Of a stretch of 64,000 nucleotides of DNA, positions 1 through 9,511 are shown piece by piece. A model generated the notes under the pieces. It saw only the letters and a list, made by a program, of their open reading frames with translations. It did no database searches and had not been told where the DNA came from. Position 1 is the first letter of the stretch. Each line of letters opens with the position of its first letter. Both the position numbers and the translations under genes were made by a program. The stretch comes from Gluconobacter sp. Gdi (lineage in GTDB: Bacteria > Pseudomonadota > Alphaproteobacteria > Acetobacterales > Acetobacteraceae), in NCBI RefSeq assembly GCF_014132155.1, contig NZ_BLJQ01000001.1, forward strand, positions 558,001-622,000. Direction: 5' to 3'.

Positions 1-1397
1 CGGCGCCAGAAATGGCTAAATGGCAGCCGTTCCTGCGTGATTTGCGAGTGTTCCTTCCTTATCAGCTCTCGGATGAAGTCGAGCAGGTTCTGATGGACAA
101 GTCCGTAACGGGACGAAGTGCCTGGAACCGGCTGTTTGACGAGACAATGGCGAGCCTGACCGTCACGCTCGATGGTGAGATCAAGCCGCTGGGCGCCGCG
201 TTCAATACCCTAACGAGCTCAGAGCGCGAAAAGCGCGCTACAGCGGCCGAGCAGATCAGTGCTGTTCTGGCCGATAATTCCCGTCTGCTGACGATGATCA
301 CGAACACGCTCGCCAAGGACAAGGCGATCGGAGACAAGCTGCGTGGTTATCCGCGTCCGTCCAGCAGTCGCAACCGTGGCAATATGGTTGAAGACGAAGT
401 TGTGGACGCGCTGGTCAGCGCCGTTGATGAGGCTTACCCGCGTCTGTCCCATCGTTACTACGCGATGAAGGCCAAATGGCTCGGTTTGGAAAAGCTGGAA
501 CACTGGGACCGGAACGCACCTCTGCCGGGCGTGGCTGACACGATTATTCCGTGGGAGAACGGCAAGGAGATCGTCCTGAATGCCTATACGGGTTTCGATC
601 CGGCGCTTGGCGATCTGGTAAATCGCTTCCTGACGCACCCGTGGATTGATGCGGAAGTTGCGCCGGGCAAATCTTCGGGGGCGTTCGCACACCCAACAGT
701 ACCCTCTGTCCATCCTTATATTCTGATGAACTATCATGGCCGTGCCCGCGACGTGATGACGCTGGCTCATGAGCTTGGGCATGGCGTGCACCAGATCCTT
801 GCAGGCCAGAAGCAGGGTTATCTGAACTCTGCGACGCCTCTGACCCTGGCTGAAACAGCGTCCGTTTTTGGTGAGATGCTGACGTTCCAGTCTCTGCTCG
901 ACCGGGAAACTGATCCGAAGCGCCGCTGTCATCTTCTGGCAGCGAAAGTGGAGGACATGCTGAACACGGTAGTCCGCCAGATCGCGTTCTATCAGTTTGA
1001 AGTTCGTGTGCATGATGAACGGGCTAAAGGCGAGCTGTCAGCCGAACAGCTTGGTGCCATCTGGCGTGACGTGCAGGAACGCAGCCTCGGCCCGGCGTTC
1101 CACTTCACGCCGGACTACGACACCTACTGGTCCTATATTCCGCACTTCGTGCATTCGCCGTTCTATGTGTATGCCTATGCGTTCGGGGACTGTCTCGTGA
1201 ATGCGCTGTATGGTGTTTACCAAGATCAGCCAGACGGTTTTGCTGATAAATATCGCACCATGCTCGAAGCAGGCGGAACACTACGCCACAAAGAACTTCT
1301 CGCTCCGTTCGGTCTTGATGCGACGGATCCGGGTTTCTGGCGTAAAGGACTGGATGTGATCTCGGGTCTGATTGATCAGCTCGAGCAGGAGGGCTGA
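1..1397 (+). CDS. M3 family oligoendopeptidase (PepF-like), 5' end outside window
   Basis: Zinc metallo-oligopeptidase that degrades short peptides in the cytoplasm. The reading frame is open to base 3 and the visible 461 residues counted from the Met at base 12 are shorter than the roughly 600 usual for PepF-type enzymes, so the N-terminal part lies upstream of the window. The catalytic zinc motif HELGH is at residues 253-257 of the visible protein, with a downstream ETASVFGE segment supplying the third zinc ligand, the standard M3 arrangement. The stop is followed after seven bases by the next start, so it is probably co-transcribed with the ABC1 kinase. The family is clear; the exact substrate is not. 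Confidence 0.9.
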   Translation, partial: APEMAKWQPFLRDLRVFLPYQLSDEVEQVLMDKSVTGRSAWNRLFDETMASLTVTLDGEIKPLGAAFNTLTSSEREKRATAAEQISAVLADNSRLLTMITNTLAKDKAIGDKLRGYPRPSSSRNRGNMVEDEVVDALVSAVDEAYPRLSHRYYAMKAKWLGLEKLEHWDRNAPLPGVADTIIPWENGKEIVLNAYTGFDPALGDLVNRFLTHPWIDAEVAPGKSSGAFAHPTVPSVHPYILMNYHGRARDVMTLAHELGHGVHQILAGQKQGYLNSATPLTLAETASVFGEMLTFQSLLDRETDPKRRCHLLAAKVEDMLNTVVRQIAFYQFEVRVHDERAKGELSAEQLGAIWRDVQERSLGPAFHFTPDYDTYWSYIPHFVHSPFYVYAYAFGDCLVNALYGVYQDQPDGFADKYRTMLEAGGTLRHKELLAPFGLDATDPGFWRKGLDVISGLIDQLEQEG

Positions 1398-1404
1398 AAA
1401 TACC

Positions 1405-2766
1405 ATGGCGCGCGATCTCGATAATACCGGTTTGATGGGCGAACTCCGCCGGATGGCTCGGACATCTGGTGCAGTCGGCGGTATCGCTGCGCGCCTGGCT
1501 GGAAACCGTCTTGGCATCAAGACGGACAAGGGTGTCCACGCTGAAGGCCTGAAGTCTTCGCTGGGCAATCTGAAGGGGCCGCTCATGAAGGCCGCTCAGC
1601 TTCTGTCCACCATTCCCGGCGCTCTGCCGGACGAATATGCGGAAGAACTGGCTCATCTTCAGGCCAATGCACCCCCGATGGGCTGGAACTTCGTGCGTCG
1701 TCGGATGACGGCGGAACTGGGTGCTGGCTGGGAAAAGAACTTCCGCTCTTTCAGTCATGACGCTGTTGCAGCGGCGTCTCTGGGGCAGGTGCATCGGGCC
1801 CGTCTGGTTGATGGACGCGAAGTGGCCTGCAAGCTCCAGTATCCGGACATGCAGGGCGCGGTGGATTCTGATCTGCGGCAGTTCCGTGCGGCTCTAGGCG
1901 TGTATAAGCGGTTTGAAACAACGATCCGTCAGGACGAGGTTTACACCGAACTGTCTGACCGGCTTCGGGAAGAGCTGGATTATCGTCGGGAAGCCAGTCA
2001 TCTGCGCCTGTATCGGGACATGCTGTCTGAAACCCCGACTGTGACCGTTCCGGCACCCATTGAGGAACTGTCCACCGGGCGTCTTCTGACGATGGACTGG
2101 GTGTCTGGTCGCGGCATGAAGGCGGTTTTGGCGTCTGAGGCGACGCAGGAACAGCGGGACGATATGGCGCGGGCGTTGTTCCGCGCCTGGTACACACCGG
2201 TTTATCGCTATGGTGTCATCCACGGTGACCCGCATATGGGCAATTTCACCGTGCGCGATGATTACGGTCTGAACCTGCTGGATTTCGGGGCCGTCCGCAT
2301 TTTTTCCCCTCGCTTTGTTGAAGGTGTTGTGGATCTGTTTGCGGCGCTTCGGGATAACGATGAAGACAAAGCCTTCCACGCCTATAGCAAATGGGGCTTT
2401 GAAGGCTTGTCACGTGAGACGGCTGAAGTTCTGAACGAGTGGGCACGCTTCTTCTATCGGCCGCTCATGACGGATCGGGTCTGCTCCATGCAGGAGAGCA
2501 ATGATCCGGCGGAAGCCAAGCAGGTTCTGGAACGGGTCTATGATGGACTGAAGCGAACGGGCGGTGTGAAGCTGCCGCGCGAGTTTGTTCTGATGGATCG
2601 CTCGGCCATCGGTTTGGGAAGCGCTTTCCTACGTCTGGGAGCTCGTCTGAACTGGCATCAGATGTTCCAGGAACTCATTGAAGGCTTCGATGTGAATGTT
2701 CTGGCTGAGCGACAGAAAGAAGCTTTGGCCAAAGCCAAGGTGCCACCTGCGCTATCCACACTCTGA
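1405..2766 (+). CDS. ABC1/AarF (UbiB-family) atypical protein kinase
   Basis: Member of the ABC1/ADCK/UbiB family of atypical kinases, which in bacteria support ubiquinone biosynthesis or lipid-linked functions. Kinase-like signatures are visible: a lysine in VACKLQYPDM, the catalytic-loop-like HGDPHMGNF and the metal-binding LLDFGAVR. The N-terminal AAQLLSTIPGALPDEYAEEL stretch resembles the family's KxGQ-type extension, though the motif reads KAAQ here. The ATG at 1405 is chosen over an upstream in-frame TTG because a strong Shine-Dalgarno (AGGAGGG, 1387-1393) precedes it. No C-terminal hydrophobic anchor is obvious, unlike E. coli UbiB, so this is probably one of the shorter soluble ABC1 proteins. 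A terminator follows directly. Confidence 0.88.
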   Translation: MARDLDNTGLMGELRRMARTSGAVGGIAARLAGNRLGIKTDKGVHAEGLKSSLGNLKGPLMKAAQLLSTIPGALPDEYAEELAHLQANAPPMGWNFVRRRMTAELGAGWEKNFRSFSHDAVAAASLGQVHRARLVDGREVACKLQYPDMQGAVDSDLRQFRAALGVYKRFETTIRQDEVYTELSDRLREELDYRREASHLRLYRDMLSETPTVTVPAPIEELSTGRLLTMDWVSGRGMKAVLASEATQEQRDDMARALFRAWYTPVYRYGVIHGDPHMGNFTVRDDYGLNLLDFGAVRIFSPRFVEGVVDLFAALRDNDEDKAFHAYSKWGFEGLSRETAEVLNEWARFFYRPLMTDRVCSMQESNDPAEAKQVLERVYDGLKRTGGVKLPREFVLMDRSAIGLGSAFLRLGARLNWHQMFQELIEGFDVNVLAERQKEALAKAKVPPALSTL

Positions 2767-2770
2767 ACGC

Positions 2771-2813
2771 AAAAAGGGTGTCTCCCATGCGGGAACACCC
2801 TTTTTTAATTTTT
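2771..2813. terminator. bidirectional rho-independent terminator
   Basis: Stem GGGTGT (2776-2781) pairs with ACACCC (2795-2800), with an inner CCC/GGG stem, flanked by five A on the left and six T on the right. It sits between the plus-strand ABC1 kinase and the minus-strand glycosyltransferase and can serve both. Confidence 0.85.
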
Positions 2814-2839
2814 GTTCAAGGTGATGATCGAAGGTATCG

Positions 2840-4210
2840 TTAGTTTATCTTGTCAAGAATAGCTTTGGCGCTTTCGTTCCACGGAACGGGTTTGAAGTCT
2901 GAACGCACCTGTTGGGTCCAGGCTTTCAGGCCATCGGCATCCTCGATGGTCTTACGAACGAGCGTGTAGGCCTCGTTGATATTGTCGGGGTTGAAATAGC
3001 GGGTGAGCTCTCCTCCGGCTTCTGGAATGGATGTTGTCCCTGATGCCAGGCAAGGGCGTCCCATGGAGAGACTTTCTGTCACCGGCAGGCCCCAGCCTTC
3101 GAAAAATGAAGGAAAGATCGTGAAGCTGCAATCAGCGTACAGACGTCGCAGTTCGGCATCAGTAGGATTTTGAACGAAACGGATTTTCCCATCCAGCCAG
3201 CGAGCGTTTTCAAGCTGCTGCATGAGATCTGAAACGAGCCAGCCTTCTCGTCCCGCAAAGACGAGAGTGGGGACGCTTTCTGCGGGCATGTCCTCAAGCA
3301 GTTTGCGCCAGACCCGGAAAAGCAGGACATGGTTTTTACGGGCTTCGATGGTGGAGACGAAGAGGACGTATGGTTCCTGCACAACGGGTTCAGGAGCCAT
3401 GGGAGCATCCGCGAGACCAAAGCCCGTACCCAGCGGAATGGTCTGAACGGTGACATTGGTGCCAATGTCCTGTTCGGCCAGATAGGACTGCACATCGCGC
3501 GCTGTGGCATCGCTATTTGCGAAAATCATGTCTGCCAGTGGTAGAATTGCGCTGTGCCAGGCCTTGAAGGTCATGATAATCCCACGGTCGCACCATTCGG
3601 GATGACGAACCGGAACCAGATCATGCATGAGCATTCCGAACGACATACGCAGTTCATCACGCATCCATCGGATGCTCTGAACATAGTTTGGATGATGCCA
3701 GGGCGCTCCAAGAGTCAGAAAAACATCGCCGGGCTGGGCGGCATCAGCTAGCCTGGTCCCTTCATCGTACTGGATGGAGGATTGCCCTTTCTGACGTTCC
3801 TTTATCTTGGAGCGGCCCATGTCCAGAGCAAGGTGAGCAAGGGCGCGGGGTAGCGTGCTGAGTTCCCGGAGTGCCCAGCTTTCTGCTCTAAAGAAGGTTG
3901 TCAGAACGTCCTTTGAGGCAATTTTGTCGATCGGTGGTGTAACGGGAAATGATCCGGGGGAGGAAGAGCCCGCTTTGGCAGTCTTGCCTTCCATGATCTG
4001 CCGGAACAGGGTCTCAATAGACGTCCAGTCCACAGTTCGGAAACCGCGAGGGTCTCCGGAGTCTGGGCCCCGGCGAACGAACTGGACTTCATGTCCGCGG
4101 AGTTCCCGCAATCCTGCGCTGATCTCGAAAACGACACGTTGAATTCCGCTCGGTCGACTGTGATGCAGAAGGTGGAACAGAAGGTCGTCAATATCTACCC
4201 AGAGCGTCAT
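2840..4210 (-). CDS. glycosyltransferase, GT4-like (paralogue A)
   Basis: Predicted retaining glycosyltransferase of the GT-B/GT4 type, about 456 residues. It adds a sugar to a surface polysaccharide or lipopolysaccharide. The C-terminal donor-binding domain carries the family signature EGWGLPVTESL followed by SIPEAGG; the N-terminus has WVDIDDLLFHLLHHSRPSGIQRVVFE, shared with its neighbour. The start is the ATG whose first bases overlap the upstream gene's stop (ATGA, 4207-4210); a longer in-frame extension into the neighbour was rejected. It is translationally coupled to the paralogous glycosyltransferase, and the two lie downstream of the GDP-rhamnose genes on the same strand. The acceptor and donor cannot be told from sequence; GDP-D-rhamnose is a contextual guess. 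Confidence 0.85.
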   Translation of the reverse strand: MTLWVDIDDLLFHLLHHSRPSGIQRVVFEISAGLRELRGHEVQFVRRGPDSGDPRGFRTVDWTSIETLFRQIMEGKTAKAGSSSPGSFPVTPPIDKIASKDVLTTFFRAESWALRELSTLPRALAHLALDMGRSKIKERQKGQSSIQYDEGTRLADAAQPGDVFLTLGAPWHHPNYVQSIRWMRDELRMSFGMLMHDLVPVRHPEWCDRGIIMTFKAWHSAILPLADMIFANSDATARDVQSYLAEQDIGTNVTVQTIPLGTGFGLADAPMAPEPVVQEPYVLFVSTIEARKNHVLLFRVWRKLLEDMPAESVPTLVFAGREGWLVSDLMQQLENARWLDGKIRFVQNPTDAELRRLYADCSFTIFPSFFEGWGLPVTESLSMGRPCLASGTTSIPEAGGELTRYFNPDNINEAYTLVRKTIEDADGLKAWTQQVRSDFKPVPWNESAKAILDKIN

Positions 4211-5664
4211 GATTGGTCCCCGCTCAGATAGGCGGCATGACAGGCGTCCAGCACGGCATTTGCACTGTCTTCCCAAGGAACGGGTTTGAACTGTGTGCGG
4301 ACCTGATCCTGCCAGACTTTCAAGCCGGCCCTGTCTTCGATTGTCCCGCGTACAACACGATAGGCATCGTCAAAATCTTCCGGATCAAAGTAACGGGTCA
4401 GCGGACCGCCAGCTTCCGGAATGGAAGTCGAGTTGGATGCCACGCAGGGGCGGCCATTCACGAGGCTTTCGGTAACCGGCAGGCCCCAGCCTTCATAGAG
4501 AGACGGGAAAAGAGTGAACATGCAGCCGTCGTAAAGATGGGCTAGTTCATCGTCACTGGGGTCGCGCAGAAGGCGAATTTTCCCGCGGAGCCATTCCGTG
4601 TTTTCAAGTTGCTGCATGAGGTCAGAAACCAGCCAGCCAACGCGTCCTGCAAAAACGAGCGTCGGAACCTGATCTCGCGGCAGGTCAATGACCATACGCC
4701 GCCAGATCCGAAACGCCAGCAGGTGGTTTTTGCGGGCTTCAAGGGTCGAAACGAACAGCACATAGCTGTCTTTTGCGGGAAGTCCCTTGGGTCTTTCGCC
4801 CTCAGCGTGTCGAGGGGGCCCAAAACCACTGCCAATTGGAATGGTCTGGACCGGGCCCTGTAATGTCAGGCGCTGTTTGCGAGCATATTCCTCGACACTG
4901 TTGGCTGTGGAGTGGCTGATTGCCAGGAGGCGTCCGCACTGTGGCAGGGTCGTGTCCAGCCAGTGTCGGAAATCGCAGATCAAAGAGAGGGCACACCATT
5001 CCGGCCTGACGGCAGGAATGAGATCGTAAACAAGGAGAACAGGTTTAACGCCAAATACCTTGCGGAGGCTGGCCAGGCGCTCTCCAAAGTCTGGCTCGGA
5101 CCATGCGGCACCAAGGATCAGGAAAATATCACCTGGCCGAGGGGAGGCATCAGAGTTCGCTGATACAAAGGCAGCAGAGGGCTGAGTAACGGGCGCTGGT
5201 TGAGCGGGCGCAGAAGATGTGCGGTGCAGTTTCGAACGTGCATAACGTTTCAGTAACTGCAATGCACGCAGCTGATTGACAGCAATATTCAGCAGAGGGC
5301 GTGCAAGTTCTGGCGGCAGACTTTCAAGGCGCCGGATCAATGCGTGACGGAGTCCGCGCAGGAGCGAACGAGCATCCTGTCGTTTTTTAGGTGCGGTTTT
5401 GCGTGTAGAGGCAATTTTTTCTTCCGAACGGACAGAAAAAAGAGCTTCCAGTTCTTCAAAAGAGACGGACGAGAGAAGGTGTGTTTCCCCTTGGCCGCGG
5501 CGCGTCAGAACAATGCGGCCAATACTAGGTTTCTGGGCAGCCTGCTGCCGAATGACATGCAGTATTTCAAAGACAACGCGCTGAATTCCGCTGGGGCGCG
5601 CATTGTTTTCGAAGTACTGAAAGATGTCTTCAACGTCGATCCAGATAATGTAATCTTTGTTCAT
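4207..5664 (-). CDS. glycosyltransferase, GT4-like (paralogue B)
   Basis: A 485-residue GT-B glycosyltransferase, clearly a tandem duplicate of the following gene: both share the N-terminal RPSGIQRVVFEI motif, the FVSTLEARKNHL block, FAGRVGWLVSDLMQQLEN and the C-terminal EGWGLPVTESL plus SIPEAGG signature. It differs by a proline- and alanine-rich insertion around residues 150-175, which lengthens the linker between the two Rossmann domains. It is first in the two-gene unit, preceded by a 355-base AT-rich gap that probably holds the promoter. It is a likely surface-polysaccharide enzyme working with the gmd/rmd products upstream; the specificity is unknown. Confidence 0.85.
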   Translation of the reverse strand: MNKDYIIWIDVEDIFQYFENNARPSGIQRVVFEILHVIRQQAAQKPSIGRIVLTRRGQGETHLLSSVSFEELEALFSVRSEEKIASTRKTAPKKRQDARSLLRGLRHALIRRLESLPPELARPLLNIAVNQLRALQLLKRYARSKLHRTSSAPAQPAPVTQPSAAFVSANSDASPRPGDIFLILGAAWSEPDFGERLASLRKVFGVKPVLLVYDLIPAVRPEWCALSLICDFRHWLDTTLPQCGRLLAISHSTANSVEEYARKQRLTLQGPVQTIPIGSGFGPPRHAEGERPKGLPAKDSYVLFVSTLEARKNHLLAFRIWRRMVIDLPRDQVPTLVFAGRVGWLVSDLMQQLENTEWLRGKIRLLRDPSDDELAHLYDGCMFTLFPSLYEGWGLPVTESLVNGRPCVASNSTSIPEAGGPLTRYFDPEDFDDAYRVVRGTIEDRAGLKVWQDQVRTQFKPVPWEDSANAVLDACHAAYLSGDQS

Positions 5665-6019
5665 GGGTCCAGGCTAGCTTCAGTAGGGCCGACGAAAACG
5701 GCAGTAATTCAAGATATTTTGAGTGATGATTGTAGAATAAGTGTCCTTGGGTAAGCAAGGGTGAGGGGCTAACTTCCCAGGTGTCGATAAATTGTTATTT
5801 ATTTCTCGGTATTACTTTGTTTTTGACATAATTGATCAGGACGCCATCGATCAGATCGCATCTGAAGCAGAGGCAGATATCAGACGTCTTTGAGAGGATG
5901 GGGAAAGGTCTGTGTTCTTCAACCTGCCTGCGTGACAGTCCAATTTAAAAGCCTCGCCGTTACTGGGTTTTTGATATGGACACACAAAGCCAGTGCTACT
6001 GAGGTATGAATATTTGCAC
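5665..6019. other. AT-rich intergenic gap, probable promoter region of the glycosyltransferase pair
   Basis: No convincing gene was found. The centre (about 5700-5835) is much richer in A and T than the flanking genes, with runs such as ATTGTTATTTATTT. A minus-strand frame through 5851-6132 overlaps the phosphatase end and has no family resemblance. The gap separates the HAD phosphatase from the glycosyltransferases, so the latter may have their own promoter here. Confidence 0.5.
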
Positions 6020-6673
6020 TTATTGGAATGAACCTCTGTGGGAAGCCAGTTCGGCGAGAGTGGACGGGCCAACGCGAATACCTTTAATTCCAGCTGCGTC
6101 AGCCGCCTGAATATCGGTAGGCTGGTCTCCAAACATCACACATCGGGCCGGGTCTAGTTCCCATCGTGTGATTAAGTCTAAAATCATTCCGGGCGCTGGC
6201 TTACGGTCAGGACTCTGCCCCCGATACTGTTCCACCACCGCTTCTGGATGCATGGGGCAGTATCGCCAGTCATCAATGGTGCCACCGTGTTTGCGGATAG
6301 TCTCGATGACCCAGTCCATAAGCTGTTTGAGATCGTCTTCAGTGTATAACCCGCGGGCAACGCCCGACTGGTTTGTGACGATAAAAACATGATGGCCGCT
6401 ATCCGTCATCTGAGCGATGGTTTCGAGAACGTCTGGTTCCCACTCGAAGCGCTCGCGTGTTCCAACCCACCCATGATCGCGGTTGATAACGCCATCACGG
6501 TCAAGAAACACAGCTGGACGGCGTAGTCTCTTCGGTACATCGTTTTCGGCCAAGACCAAATCTGCCGGCACGCTGAGGTTATGGATGTCGCTGGGAAGGG
6601 ACAGACCCTTCAGATCTCCACAACGAAGCAGAGTTGGTAGAACATCCTGCTCCAGTGAGCAGTTTCCCGTCAA
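6020..6673 (-). CDS. HAD-IIIA phosphatase, heptose-bisphosphate phosphatase-like, with nucleotidyltransferase-like tail at its N-terminus
   Basis: The phosphatase domain begins near residue 53: RPAVFLDRDGVIN supplies the catalytic Asp pair (HAD motif I), FIVTNQSGVARG motif II, RKPAPGM motif III and MFGDQPTDIQAA motif IV. This matches the D,D-heptose 1,7-bisphosphate phosphatase (GmhB/HisB-N) group. The zinc-loop ligands are mostly missing: the loop reads CPMHPEAVVE...SPDRK where GmhB has CxH and CxC. Residues 1-50 (SLEQDVLPTLL..., then DIHNLSVPADL..A) look like the C-terminal end of a sugar-phosphate nucleotidyltransferase. No ATG lies before the domain; the first candidate is TTG at 6673, and the frame stays open up to the stop of rmd, so the start is uncertain. 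Likely role: a phosphatase step in nucleotide-sugar synthesis. Confidence 0.75.
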   Translation of the reverse strand: MTGNCSLEQDVLPTLLRCGDLKGLSLPSDIHNLSVPADLVLAENDVPKRLRRPAVFLDRDGVINRDHGWVGTRERFEWEPDVLETIAQMTDSGHHVFIVTNQSGVARGLYTEDDLKQLMDWVIETIRKHGGTIDDWRYCPMHPEAVVEQYRGQSPDRKPAPGMILDLITRWELDPARCVMFGDQPTDIQAADAAGIKGIRVGPSTLAELASHRGSFQ

Positions 6674-6718
6674 ATGCTGGAATATGGAGTGATCGAACAG
6701 GGCGAACAGTAACGTCCT

Positions 6719-7642
6719 TTATAGTGACAGACCATTCGCGGTGGCTTGCTGTAGGCTGTCTCTGTAAATATCGTCCAATGTTTGCAGCCATGGAATACGA
6801 GGGGCCCATCCGAGAGTGCTTCTGGCGAGGGTGGCATCACCGCGTGCGATGGGTGTGTCGGAAGGGCGCAGGCGAGTAGGGTCGATGATAATATCAGCCT
6901 TGATCCCGCTGATAGCGATCAGATCGTCCAGAATGGACCGAATGGATCGTGTCTGTCCGGAGCAGAGATTGAGGATTGTACCGCGTTCGAGAGAGGGGGC
7001 GGTCATCAGGACATCAAGATACGCATCGCAGACGTCCCGTACGTCCAGGAAATCACGTTGGGCATCAAGGTTGCCTACGTGAATTTCCGGCGGCTGAAGG
7101 CCCTTGGCAATGTGAGCAATCTGCGAGGCGAAAGCCGGGACGACAAAATCGACTGACTGGCCCGGACCCGTGTGATTGAATGGCCGCATCCGGATGACAT
7201 TCAGGCCCTCTTTCGCCATGGCGCCCAAAGCAAGGTCGGCTGCGGCTTTTGTTGCTGCATAAGTATTGCCAGGAGCAAGGGGGGCATTTTCCGTGACGGG
7301 AAGGCCGCGCTGGAATGTGGAGCCGTAGGCTTCAGCCGTTGAGGCGAAAAGGACTGTGCCTTCCGGGGCATGGCGCTGCATGCTTCGTGCAACATGGAGC
7401 GTGCCGTGCAGGTTGACCTGCCAGGCATGATTAGGATCCTGCCTGGCGTCGCCGATGCTTGATATGGCCGCAAGATGAATACAATGGTCCGGCTTACAGG
7501 CCGCAATAGCGGTATCAACCGCTTCTGCGTCACGGATGTCTGGACTGGAAGAAAGGATCTCGCTTTGCGGAAAGCGAGCCTTCATCCGGTCTTTTAAATG
7601 CTGCCCGACAAAGCCCCGCTGGCCCGTAACAAGAATACGCAT
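6719..7642 (-). CDS. rmd: GDP-4-dehydro-6-deoxy-D-mannose reductase
   Basis: Short-chain (extended SDR) reductase that converts GDP-4-keto-6-deoxy-mannose to GDP-D-rhamnose with NAD(P)H. Visible are the Rossmann nucleotide motif GQRGFVGQ near the N-terminus, ASTAEAYG, the catalytic YAATK, and the substrate-site blocks RPFNHTGPGQ and VGNLDAQRDFLDVRDV typical of Rmd. Its 307 residues match the family. It starts nine bases after the gmd stop and is therefore in one operon with it, giving the complete two-step route from GDP-mannose to GDP-D-rhamnose. A related family using the same substrate makes GDP-fucose, but the RPFNHTGPGQ block favours Rmd. Confidence 0.88.
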   Translation of the reverse strand: MRILVTGQRGFVGQHLKDRMKARFPQSEILSSSPDIRDAEAVDTAIAACKPDHCIHLAAISSIGDARQDPNHAWQVNLHGTLHVARSMQRHAPEGTVLFASTAEAYGSTFQRGLPVTENAPLAPGNTYAATKAAADLALGAMAKEGLNVIRMRPFNHTGPGQSVDFVVPAFASQIAHIAKGLQPPEIHVGNLDAQRDFLDVRDVCDAYLDVLMTAPSLERGTILNLCSGQTRSIRSILDDLIAISGIKADIIIDPTRLRPSDTPIARGDATLARSTLGWAPRIPWLQTLDDIYRDSLQQATANGLSL

Positions 7643-7651
7643 GAAGCGTCC

Positions 7652-8674
<1,023 letters not shown>

Positions 8675-8832
8675 TCATCTGGCCGCATGAGTCTGTTGTG
8701 GGTTAGCGCTTTAGGCTGAATACGGTCAATGCGTGGGCGCATGATGTTGTGGCGGAAGATGCTGGCAAAGGAGCGTGTCCGTTGTGCAGCGGGCGCACGT
8801 GCCCCCTTCATTCTGCATCAGAACTGGGAGAT

Positions 8833-9249
8833 TTAAAAAATCTCTTTGATCAGATCATTTCCAATGCTGAACCCTGCACCGGCTTCCACGGAGCGCGCAA
8901 AACCGGAGTTAAGGATATTGGAGAAAAATCCGTTGTCAGATGCCTGTTCAACAGCCTGAACGGGTGGTTGAGCAGTGTAGGACGATGATGCAGTGATCGT
9001 CTCTAGTTGGCTGTTCGCAGCATTTTCGAGTGCAGCGTGCAATTGCTGAAGCAGGTTGGTGACCTGTTGCTGCTCCGCCTGAAAGGACAGAGCCAACTCA
9101 CGCAGGTCCAGAGACCACTCACGAGCCTGCAAGTCTCCGGTCTGTGCGGCAGTCTGCATCTTGCCTCCCAGCGACTGAAGCGCCTGGGCGGATTGCTGGG
9201 CCTGTTGTTGAAGCTGATTGTACGTCTGCTCGATCGTCTGGACGTCCAT
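8833..9249 (-). CDS. hypothetical glutamine-rich coiled-coil protein
   Basis: A 138-residue protein with a well-placed GGAGGG ribosome-binding site ahead of its ATG, so very likely a real gene. Residues 5-80 are rich in Q, A and L and predicted helical/coiled-coil (QQQAQQSAQALQSLGG, AEQQQVTNLLQQLHAALENAA). The C-terminus (about 105-138) changes to SDNGFFSNILNSGFARSV followed by a Gly/Ala stretch ending DLIKEIF. There is no signal peptide or transmembrane segment. It is divergent from uvrB. No family was recognised; the shape could suit an oligomeric cytoplasmic or secreted-substrate-like protein, but no function is claimed. Confidence 0.7.
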   Translation of the reverse strand: MDVQTIEQTYNQLQQQAQQSAQALQSLGGKMQTAAQTGDLQAREWSLDLRELALSFQAEQQQVTNLLQQLHAALENAANSQLETITASSSYTAQPPVQAVEQASDNGFFSNILNSGFARSVEAGAGFSIGNDLIKEIF

Positions 9250-9511
9250 GATCGGTCTTCCCTCCGAAATGTGCTCGCCTCAATAGCGCGAGAAAACGAG
9301 TCTCACTATCCATTTTTAGAAATGTTATGTCATAAATTGAGTTTCGCAGATTTCTGTATTCCCGGGACACGCGGTTGGCGCGATGGCTTTGGTTCTGGAA
9401 ACAGAAGATTGGCAATCATCACGATTTTCATCATTCGTCATTGCAGAACGAAACGACAGGCCCGGTGAGACGCTCTTGTGATGTTCCCGTTTCTTTCCCA
9501 TCTTGGACCCT

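Noticed and set aside
219-1013. 264-codon minus-strand frame opposite the M3 peptidase
   Set aside because: Antisense to a gene with an intact zinc motif; the product is Arg/Gln/His-rich and resembles nothing.
5851-6132. minus-strand frame of 93 codons in the gap before the glycosyltransferases
   Set aside because: It overlaps the end of the phosphatase gene in another frame and has no recognisable features or ribosome-binding site.
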